This document shows positions 55,708 to 64,000 of a stretch of DNA of 64,000 nucleotides, in pieces. A program made the translations under genes and the position numbers. Origin of the DNA: Dermacentor variabilis (lineage: Eukaryota; Arthropoda; Arachnida; Ixodida; Ixodidae); the NCBI RefSeq assembly GCF_050947875.1, contig NW_027460346.1, positions 4,654,000 through 4,717,999 of the forward strand. The letters run 5' to 3'. How positions within the stretch are numbered: the first letter of the stretch is position 1; every line of letters starts with the position of its first letter. Under the pieces are notes generated by a model. That model did no database searches. It was not told where the DNA came from and saw only the letters and a program-made list of their open reading frames with translations.

Positions 55708-56634
55708 AGGGGGGAGGACGCGCGTAGGAAATGGGAAAGGTAGCGGGTTTTATTTTTTGTTAAGAGCCGAGTGTGTCTTGGGGGAGAGTGGCCTTGTGCT
55801 CGCTGCTTTGTGGTTGTGGGTCCGGCACTGTTCTGTGGTGATTGCTTGCCCACGCAGGAGACGAAAAATGGGAAAACCAAATTCACCGGACCGGACTCGG
55901 GAGAAATGTCACAAGAGCGCCACGTGGTCGGCTGACTACTCCCGGGAATCTACCTGCTACGAACGAAGGGTTCGTGACCCCTACGTAGAATCCTGAACCA
56001 AAACGCCGATCCCTCGTACAGCGGCTGCTGGCCCCTTCACGTCGGGATCTTCCTCCCCCGCCGGAGAGTCTGTTAGGTATGGCCTGACGCCAAGGGCCAT
56101 ACGTCATCCCCTTCCCGTCTCAACGGGGACGGGCGCCGTGGGTGCGACGTCATCCCCTTCCCGTCTCAACGGTCGTGGCATCGGGCGTGCTTACCTCGTC
56201 GCTCAATCTACACCCTGCGCCCGAGCCCACGAGCACCGGAGAGGTCATTCACTCTTCCGCTCCCCTCAGATTCGTCGAAAAGAGAATGGACTTCTCCTAC
56301 CCGTGCCTGGTATTGCAGGAGGAGGGGCCTTCTCTCTGTGCCTGTCACGTGTCATCGACGCAAGCAAGGTCCCGCCCACACTATTGTAAGAGAGCCTATT
56401 TAAGGGGCTCCGAATTGTATTTGTGATAGATACTTCATGCCATGTACTTCATACTTGTTACTTCATTCTCCTCTTATTTCCTTTCAACAACCATGAAATA
56501 AAATAGTGCTAGTTTCGCACTAGCAAAACGTCGTCTCGTCCTTGCTGGGTCGCCATGGTCTACCGGAGGCCTGCAGCTCGCCGACAACGCCACGCTACCC
56601 AATAAGGAATGTCGGTGGAGCTTCGAGAGACAGG
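55708..56634 (+). repeat. Polypurine tract and LTR
   Basis: GAAAGGGGGGAGG (about 55706-55718) is a polypurine tract. What follows behaves as an LTR: a promoter-like CTATTTAAGG (about 56396), a polyadenylation signal AATAAA (56498) and U5-like sequence. Similarity with the antisense copy at 63905-64000 stops at about 56634, after GCTTCGAGAGACA, which I take as the LTR end. Inside it, a 26-base segment starting ACGTCATCCCCTTCCC occurs twice (about 56102 and 56147). The LTR start is uncertain; TGTTAGG at 56069 is an alternative. Confidence 0.5.
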
Positions 56635-56665
56635 TCGCTTGCAGTGGGATCGCCTTCAAATGCAA

Positions 56666-56747
56666 CAAGCTGGTTGCTAACGGTAGGATCGCCCAGAGGG
56701 GTAGAACAAGCTGGTGGCAAGCGGTAGGATCGCCCAGAGGGGCAGAA
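56666..56747 (+). repeat. Two tandem 41 bp units
   Basis: CAAGCTGG...GTAGGATCGCCCAGAGG occurs at 56666-56706 and 56707-56747 with four or five differences. It lies just past the LTR end and may be the leader or primer-binding region of the LTR element. Confidence 0.75.
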
Positions 56748-56849
56748 CAGGACCTACCTTGAGGCCGCCACGCGGAAAAAGCAGGAGCCCAGGGGACAAT
56801 GCCCCTTGTCGAGTGCGAATCACGCAGAAATGGACAAAGGGAAGCATGG

Positions 56850-57400
56850 CGAAGTAGGAGAAAGTGAAATGGTGATTATCGCTTGCGACTCAAACCTGGA
56901 TGGGTGCTGAAAAGCAATTGTGGAGAGGGTGAAAGGCGACAAAAGAATGGCGGTAGGGACATTTCCAGGGCGGACGCTGGGTTCTATCATGGAGCGAGCA
57001 AAAGCAGACCTCGCGGAAAATGCCCACGTGCACAACCGTGTCATTTGTAGCAGGTGGGCTAAACGACGCCCTAAACAGGAAAGGGCAAGGACTAGCCCAG
57101 CGCTTGCCGAAGGGGGTGGACGACTTCCACGAGCTATCCCCTCAGGTGCAGATCGTGGTGTGCACGGTGCCGGAGGTGCCTGTATATGACAGTCACGTAC
57201 AAAGAGCCGTAATGGCTGATAATGAGGCAATATGGAAAATGAGCTGAGAGAAAGGCTTCAAGGTGGTCGCAGTAAACAGGGAAGTGAGAAGGTGTGGTGG
57301 TTTTAAACGAGACGGGATGCACTTCAATTACAGGCTGGCACAGGAAGTGGGCTGGCGAAATGTTGGTCGCGCTGTTGTTTCTTATGGGGCCCGCGGGCGC
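56850..57400 (+). pseudogene. LINE ORF1 with SGNH/GDSL esterase-like domain
   Basis: Conceptual reading gives MVIIACDSNLDG (block I, Gly-Asp-Ser with Gly changed to Cys), a TGA in place of a sense codon at about 56908, GTFPGRTLGSIMERAKADL, a one-base shift near 57040, GGLNDALNRKGQGL (block III, GxND), VVCTVPEVPV, a second TGA at about 57244, and RRCGGFKRDGMHFNYRLA (block V, DxxH). All three catalytic signatures of an SGNH hydrolase are recognisable. ORF1 esterase domains are known from CR1-type LINEs, where they are thought to aid lipid or RNP interactions. This copy cannot be expressed intact. Confidence 0.65.
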
Positions 57401-57527
57401 TCAGGAGGTCAGAGTAGATAGTAATGAAGAAGGTCCCCTAGTGGAACATCAGAAGAGCATCGCCGTCGATAACAGAAAAAGAAGGTAAGCAAGAAAAAGA
57501 GCTCGCCATGCAATAGGCTACATAAAC

Positions 57528-60500
57528 ATGCAGGGCGGCAGAAGAAAGGAAAAGTGGGCAGAGGTTGAGGAGCAGTCAAATAGAGAACAAATAGGAGTGT
57601 ATGCGATTACAGAAACGCACCTTAGAGACTCAGAAGAGCCGCCAGTTATTGAGAATTATGTTTGGAAAGGGTGCAACAGAACTAAGTCGGAAAGAAAGGG
57701 AGGGGGAGTCGGAATGCTCATCCATCAGGGAGCCAAATGAAAAAGAGTAAATGCACAATGTCAAGAGCATTTTTGGTTTTCAGGTACAATGAGTGGGAAA
57801 GAAACTTGGCTGGGCGTTACGTATTTGTGAACCGGAAAAAAATTGCACAGCGAAGAATAAAGAGTTAGTGGAATGCATAAGCTCTGGTGTTAAGGGTTTC
57901 GGGAATGGTGCTGAAATTGTCCTGTTAGGTGACATGAATGCCCACATACAGGATTTAGATGGCTATGCCGACAATAACAGGAAGTCAATGCTAGACTTTT
58001 GTGAGCAACATAACCTCGTTATCGTGAACACAGGGCCTAAGTGTGAAGGACAGATCACGTGGGAAGTGGGAAACCGGCAATCGACCATCGATTACTGTCT
58101 GATGACAGAAGGAATTCATGATAAGTTGAGAGAAAAGGTCATTGATGAGGAAGGGTATAGCAGCTTAGAGAGTGACCATAAACGCATCATTCTGAAAATG
58201 AGAAATGTAGTTGGGAAAGAGAGCAAAGTGGCGAGTCCAAATTTGAACGCTGAAAAATAGCAAATGTAGTCACTAGAGTCTAGGTAAAGCTTGGCAAATA
58301 GCCAAGTAAAGATTGGGGATATGGTGAGCTTCTAAGTGTAATAACAACAGAAATAAAACATGTTCGTTGGAAAGCGAAAAAGAAACCGGAAAGCTGGTGG
58401 GACAAGGAAATACGAGAAGCGATCACCGAACGACAGCAGGAGGAGGAGGAAATAACTTTGTTGTGTCCTGAGGAACCCCTCCCCACCCACTCTTGGTTTA
58501 GTGGCCGGCAGGGGTCTCGGGCCGCACCCACGTTGGGACGGGAAGCCCGTGAGCCTCCGCCCTTTCGTGAGCCCTCTGGACGGCCCGGAGCTGGGTCTGG
58601 CGGTCGTCGTCTTCCAGGGCGTCCACCCAGTCTTTTTCTTTAGTGAACACGGTGCCGCTTAACGCGGAGCATTGCCAGAGCATGTGCGCTAGCGAGCAGT
58701 ACGATTCGCCACAATCCGGACATTGCGGCTCTACTTCTGGTGAATAACGGCTCAGTCTGCCTCTCGAGGGGAACGACCCTGTCTGAAGCATTCTGAATAT
58801 CGATGACTGTGGTCTAGTGAGTTTAGCGTGGGGGAGTGGGAAGGTCCTCCTCGACAGCTGACAGTGTGTTGTTATTTCGTTGAAGGTGAGCAGCGGGTCT
58901 CGGTGCTCCCCTCCCTCCCCGCGGTGCGTGAGTCCTCGCGCGCGTCCGTGCGCCAGCTCGTTGGCGTTGGGAAATTCGGGGTGCACGTCGGCCCCCATGT
59001 GGGCTGGAAACCATTTGACGATGTGCTGACCCGCGGCTTCCTCGCTGTCGAGGACGGCCGCCGCTTGCCGGGATATCGAGCCCGAGGCGAATGCTCTTGC
59101 CGAACGACAGAAAGCATCTCGAGAGCACAGGCAGGCAAAGAAGGCGCAGTTGCCGCAGGATGAAGTAACCAGTAAATGGGAAATATACCGGGAGAAAAAG
59201 TCTATGATTCAAATAGTGGTGCAAGCAAAATTAAAAGGTGAAAGTGAACGTTGGTTGGTCAGAAATACGTGAGAAACAGAAGGCCGCACCTAGAATATTT
59301 TGAAACCACATAAAATTATTAGGCAGGAAGTCAACAACAATACAACTTTTCCTAGACGAAGATGAAAACAGACTGGACGGAGAAGCGGCAATAAATTACA
59401 TCCGAAAAGTAACAGCCGAATCTTTCCAAGGCAATGACTAGGTTGTATTTGAAGAAAAAAAGAGCATGAAAGAGATCTGAGTGGAAAAGAAGCTGGTGCT
59501 GAGAAATTTAAACTGGAAGAAAGCGGAAGGTAAAATTCCTAAGCGCACAGCCACAGGGCTAGACGAGGTTCCCGTTAGGCTGGTAAATGAGCTAGGTTCA
59601 AAAAGTAAGGAAGCTCTGGTGAAATCAGTTGAAAAAACTTTAAAAGATAGACGAACACCAGACAGTTTGCGACAAAGTAGAATGAATTTAATTTATATAG
59701 GTAAGGGGGATAAAGACAGAATTCACTCGTATAAACCGTTGACCGTTACATCGGTAATATACAGGCTGGCAGCGCAGGCTATCAGATTAAAGCTTCAAGC
59801 ATGGGTAGAGAATATTTTCATTTTGGGAGAGCTTCAGAGTGGCTTCAGAATAGGTAGGCGTTTTACTCAGTGTATTGAAATATAGAAAGCAGACCGTTGT
59901 ATGTCGCCTTTTTAGACATTACAGGAACCTACGACAACGTAGATTGCAACATTTTTTGGGATATTCTGGAAGGGGAAGTCTTATATAGGTAACGATTGTC
60001 TACAGCTTTTGAGAGAGATTTGCCTAGAAAATATCGTTTGCGTTGAATGGGAAGGGATGAGGAGCGAGGAGAAAGTTCATATCAACAAAGGACTGAGGCA
60101 GGGATGCCCTTTATCCCCGCTGCTATTTATGATGTACATGGTGAGGATGGAGAAGGCGGTAGAAGGAAGTAATATCGGGTTTAATCTCTCATACAAACAG
60201 GCGGGTACAGTAGTAGAGCAGCAACTCCCAGGTTTATTTTATGCGGACGACATTGTGTTGCTAGCTAACAAGCAAAGTGATTTGCAACGTCTGGCTAATA
60301 TCTGTGGACAGGAAGGCAAGAATTTAGGTTTGAAATTTAGTCTTAGAAAATCAAGTGTTATGGTATTCAGTGAAAAATATGAACAGACTGTGGCGATACA
60401 GGGCCAGGAAATACTTCGGGTAACAGAATATAAATACCTTGGTATATTGATAAACGAAGGCAATAGATATTTGAAAACACAGGAAAAAACCATAACACTA

Positions 60501-61399
60501 AAGAGGAAGAGAAATGCAGCCATAATGAAGCACATAGCGCTATGGGGATACAATAGGTACGAGGTCCTCCGAGGTATATGGAAAAGTGTAGTGGTTACAG
60601 GACTTACTTTTGGAAATGCGGTTGTTTGCTTTAAATCATGGGTACAAACAGTACTCGCGCGACGGGAACCAAAGGTCATGGGTCGACTCGCATTGGGCGC
60701 TCACGGGAAGACTACAAATGAAGCTGTGCAGGGTGATATGGGCTGGACTAGTTTTGAAGTGAGGGAAGCTCGCAGTAAAATTGAATATGAAGAACGGCTG
60801 GGGAATATATGGAAGAAAGTAAATGGGCTGGGAGAGTGTTTATGTATCTGTACAAGATAAACATTGATTCAAAGTGGAAGAAAACAACTAAGAAGCTTAC
60901 CAGCAAGTATGCGGTCTGTAGGGTGGGCAACTCAACAACAAAGAAGGTCAAGCGGAAAGTCAGTGAGGCTGAAATAATTTCATGGGTGGCGGCAATGGAA
61001 AAGAAACCTGCCATGAGTAGCTACTTAAGAGGAAAAAACGAAATCAGGAAAGAAACTATTTACGATAACTCAAAGGGAAGCTCATTACTTTTGGAAGCGA
61101 GATCGGGATGCCTTAGAACACGCGCCTATAAAGCGAGATATAAGAAGGAAGAAGAAGCATGTGCTTCCTGCGGTAACGCTAGGGAAACGACGGAGCATGT
61201 TTTATTAGAATGTGAAGATGTCTACCCAGCGGTCGATTTAGGCACCACTAGCCTCCTTGAAGTGCTTGGGTGCAGCGGGAGCAGTGGTAACGCAAACATG
61301 TCCGCAATAGGCATTAGTAAGAGGCGATTGGAGGATTGCTGGAAGAAAAGTAGGGAAACGACAAAAGACGGATACGTACAAAAGCACAGTTCGCAATAG
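57528..61399 (+). pseudogene. LINE family A ORF2: endonuclease, RT, zinc finger
   Basis: Endonuclease: IGVYAITETHLR (57600-57640), LLGDMNAHIQDLDGY (57925-57970) and SDHKRIILKM (58170-58200), in two frames. After the insertion, RT: ATGLDEVPVRLVNELG and YKPLTVTSVIYRLAAQAI (59540-59790), INKGLRQGCPLSPLLF (60085-60130) and FYADDIVLLANKQSD (60236-60280, catalytic Asp pair intact). C-terminus: ACASCGNARETTEHVLLEC (61160-61212), a CCHC-like finger. Breaks lie near 57750, 59880, 59985 and 60840. The 60009-60860 stretch is the longest open part. Confidence 0.8.
58426..59110 (-). mobile_element. Antisense I/Jockey-like LINE fragment nested in family A copy 2
   Basis: Insert 58437-59099, minus strand, flanked by exact 11-base direct repeats CCGAACGACAG (58426-58436 and 59100-59110). 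It is 5'-truncated and ends in a (TCC)n tail at 58437. The frame, open from 59099 to 58498, encodes the end of an RNase H domain (IVKWFPAHMGADVHP, NANELAHGRARGLTHR), then a finger CPDCGESYCSLAHMLWQC and the tail LRAVQRAHERAEAHGL. Few mutations suggest it is younger than its host element. RNase H in a LINE points to the I group or relatives. Confidence 0.9.
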
Positions 61400-61557
61400 G
61401 GGATCAGAAAAGTTGGGCGTGTTAGTTCATAGTGTTTTTTTTTCTAATTTCATTGTTTAAGCTGGGTAGGACATTAAGCAGTGTAATAGGAAGAGCTTGG
61501 TGGCGCAACCCACGGCCCCGTTCCAAATGGGACGCTCATAATCACGGCCACGTATAA

Positions 61558-62080
61558 GGGGCGACCTGCGCGTGCGGCGCTGCGCCAGCGCCGCTGATTT
61601 ACTTTTCCTTGTGTGGCTTTTTTTTAGTTTTCCAAACCGCCGCCGCGAACAGTGGCGCTAGTGCTCAGCCCCACCCCGTGGCCCCACCTACCCCAATCCC
61701 GTGGCCGGCCGCACGCACGGGCAGCAAGTATTTTCAGCGAGAGCACGGAAGGACGCAAACGCACGCGCGCGAAACAATCGATTAGCTGAGTGCTTGGTGA
61801 TCTGTTGGTGTCGCTAGATCTTGATTACCAGATTCTATTTCAGTGACACTGTGATTCTCAGCCACGTGGGCGCCGGCTTTCCCGTTTGCGGCTTCTTCAT
61901 GCACGATGGTTTACTTCTGCATACCGTTGTGAAAGTCAAGCGGCCGAGCATCAAGAGGAATTTAATTTCATGAGTTCCCCGTGACCGATATTAGAAACCA
62001 ATGGTTGAAACGTGAACAAAAAGAAAATTGGCTGGGGCTTAGCTAAGGTTAAGCCTGGATATCTCGATACAAAAAGGTTC
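61558..62080. other. No recognisable gene
   Basis: GC-rich then mixed sequence after the LINE end. Nothing supportable. Confidence 0.4.
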
Positions 62081-62340
62081 GGTGATGCTTATGGTTTAGC
62101 TTATTGTTATGCCTTATGATTTAGCCTACGATTATTCTTACGGTTTAGCTTATGGTTAATTTTTATGATTTAGCCTATGGATATGCTTACGGTTTACCTT
62201 TTGGATATGCTTATGGTTTAAGTTATGGATATGCTTTCGGTTTAGCTTGTGCTTTGTGATTTAGCCTATGGTTATATATGCTTACGGTTTCACTTATGGA
62301 TATGCTTTGGTAAGCTTATGGTTATGCTATACGTGTGCCT
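62081..62340. repeat. Degenerate AT-rich tandem array (GCTTATGGTTTA type)
   Basis: Some twenty imperfect repeats of about 12 bases, alternating ATATGCTTATGG, GGTTTAGCTTATGG and GATTTAGCCTATGG. No coding use; a decaying satellite. Confidence 0.85.
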
Positions 62341-63429
62341 TGTGTAGTGATGCAAATTGCTTATGAATGATACATACCATAAGTTATGCAAGATTATTAA
62401 TCTTCTTTATTCATCGTTGTTGGGCACATTGTCTCGCGATTTCTGTACAGCCATAAACACAGCTCTCTGTATCGGTAGTGTCACTCCCTTCTCCTTCCAT
62501 GTTGCATGCGCACGCCTGTTCTCTGGCAAGCGGTTATGTAGTCGGCCTCCGCGATAAACACGCGCTTGCGGCGAACGTCAAACGACGACGCATAGCGCGC
62601 GGCACTGGCCACCTGCGCCGACTCCGAACACGCTTACGGAGCCAACTCCGACATACGCCGGCTCGCGTAGTGACTTTCTGTGTAATGGCACAATAAAGCG
62701 CCCTTCGAATTTTTCAAGCTAGACTTTCGTTATCATTTGGTAAAGTGGCGTAAATAAATACGTCAATAACAGCACATTTTTACGGTTGTGGCATGCACTG
62801 CAATTAAAACTACTCACGTTCTGCCGCGCTCTCAACGGCACGTCACTTCAGTAAACGTGCCGAATGCAGCAAAGGAACGCGTGGGCCCTGCAAAGCGGTA
62901 CGTAGTGCGTTCATTGCGTCCGGCTCGGGACTAGCGAAACCTACGGGAGAATGAAGAGCGGGCGCGCTCAGACCTCGGCTAGCGCGGAAAGTGCTCACCA
63001 GGCCTTATTGGCAGCACAGCACTAACCAACATTTTAGCAGACAATGAGGGAAAAGAAAAAGCTCTCAGGGATTACACTATTTCAATCCTAGCAGCCGCGC
63101 GGCCGCGCCTTCAAAGTAGTTTAAAATTTCATTGCACTGCACAGAGAAGATACCAAATATCTGGGGCATGTATCGCATGTATCGACGCGCATTTTTCTAG
63201 CCGCACCCTGTCAATAATGTGAAATGCCGAGTTTACTGCAGCTCCTCTGCGAATTTTTACCGTCATCGCCGTACTCCTTAAAGCAGGGCCGGAGCGTTTC
63301 GGGCGTTGCTGCGAGGGTGAGCACTGGCGGCCTCTATCGGCACGCTTGGTCCCTACTCAATGATCACGTGGTATTACTTCGGCCGCGCGCTGCCGGAGGC
63401 GACCACGGGATGCGCAGGTCGCCCTTTAT
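62341..63429. other. No recognisable gene
   Basis: Mixed-composition sequence with short unsupported frames. Confidence 0.4.
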
Positions 63430-63462
63430 ACAGTAGGTCGTGCTCATAACATCCATCCATCC
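63430..63462 (+). repeat. LINE family A type 3' tail
   Basis: GTGCTCATAACATCCATCCATCC matches the terminal GACGTTCATAACATCCATCC of copy 1. Only the tail is recognisable, so this is either an extremely truncated insertion or the end of a related element. Confidence 0.5.
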
Positions 63463-63649
63463 AGAGTCACATCCGTGTACCAATAAGTGACTACAGTCTT
63501 TTCTATACTTTTTCATCATCACTATGCCCGGCTCCGTCGTCGTTTCCTGATTCCTGCGGTGAAGACCCACCTCACCCGGTCAAGATTATACCACCGAGAA
63601 TCGGTTTGCGTGAATGGAATCTGGTGCGCAATAAAAGTTTAATAATGGA

Positions 63650-63735
63650 CGAAGATTACGATATTCCCTAATGCGAAATTTTAGCGCAGCTGCATAGGTG
63701 TTCTCATTTCGCGATATATTGAGGCAAAGAATTTG
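63650..63735. repeat. Dispersed 80 bp repeat, copy 2
   Basis: Same family as 37817-37896 (CCTAATGCGAAATTT, TTGAGGCAAAGAA). Confidence 0.6.
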
Positions 63736-63904
63736 GGACCGAAATCATCGCAGCGACTGGCAGTTTGTCATTGCCGTCAGCGCCTTCGCAGAGGAAGGGG
63801 CAGTATGGGTACGCTGGCATGATGGGCGGCATCGGAGCTAGATGGTGTTGCGCACTCCAGGCTAGCGCATCGTACTGCTGCCGAGTAGTAGCGGCGCCTG
63901 CCTA

Positions 63905-64000
63905 TCGAAGCTCGAAAGACGTTACTTATTGGGTAGCGTGGCGTTGTCGGCCGGCTGCAGGCATCCAGTAGACCATGGCGACCAAGGAAGGGTGAGTCGA
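63905..64000 (-). repeat. LTR fragment, antisense, cut by the window edge
   Basis: TTATTGGGTAGCGTGGCGTT and TAGACCATGGCGACC are the reverse complement of 56545-56634 with scattered differences. This is the U5-side part of the same LTR family running off the end of the window. Confidence 0.75.

Larger units (their letters stand above)
56800..61557 (+). mobile_element. LINE family A, copy 2 (nearly full length, interrupted)
   Basis: Carries ORF1 (esterase-like), endonuclease, RT and a C-terminal zinc finger, ending GGTGGCGCAACCCACGG...GACGCTCATA. Homologous to copy 1 from 57650 on. A 663 bp antisense LINE fragment with an 11 bp target duplication splits it at 58436/59100. Frameshifts and stops in every domain make it inactive. 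Confidence 0.85.

Overview
The window is eukaryotic nuclear DNA dominated by transposable elements, most likely from a hard tick (Ixodidae, metastriate type). The main clue is two copies of a tRNA-derived SINE (17653-17893 and 50456-50694) that match, from memory, the SINE family described from ixodid ticks. Supporting clues are RTE, I/Jockey-like, CR1-like and esterase-ORF1 LINEs, Penelope-like elements with a GIY-YIG domain, a Ty3/Gypsy relic and intron-containing THAP transposases. I saw no rRNA, no intact tRNA gene, no CRISPR and no convincing single-copy host gene.

Layout. 0-4 kb: non-coding with a tRNA-like SINE head, a minisatellite, a microsatellite and a tiny LINE tail. 4.3-6.1 kb: a frameshifted leucine-rich-repeat/F-box-like pseudogene on the minus strand; a paralogue with its own frameshifts lies at 35.5-37.2 kb. 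6.4-10.1 kb: nothing recognisable. 10.1-26.0 kb: the centrepiece. Two convergent genes, a SWIM/YqaJ-nuclease/PHD protein (plus) and a three-exon THAP-DDE transposase (minus), lie between matching terminal motifs at 10135 and 26022, and look like one autonomous two-gene DNA transposon (I infer ISL2EU-like). Its right subterminal region is split by a 9.1 kb unit (16463-25560) with inverted repeats of about 380 bp; that unit carries a SINE, an RTE tail and a LINE scrap.

26.8-31.8 kb: a decayed Ty3/Gypsy pol with an RTE retrotransposon inserted between integrase and the polypurine tract. 38.9-42.8 kb: a CR1/Jockey-like LINE and two Penelope-like copies in opposite orientation. 43.5-43.8 kb: the end of another DNA transposon with a Myb-like N-terminus. 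43.9-47.0 kb and 56.8-61.6 kb: two copies of one LINE family; the second has an ORF1 esterase-like domain and is interrupted by an antisense RNase H-bearing LINE fragment with an 11 bp target duplication. 48.70-50.18 kb: a THAP-containing element flanked by TTAA (Kolobok-like). 50.8-51.3 kb: two large palindromes. 53.4-56.6 kb: a gag-like ORF, a polypurine tract and an LTR, with another piece of the same LTR on the minus strand at the window edge.

The coding sequences work as parts of selfish elements, not as a host pathway. Only the YqaJ/SWIM/PHD and THAP-DDE reading frames look conserved enough to be functional. Coordinates of element ends are estimates unless a target duplication is given.
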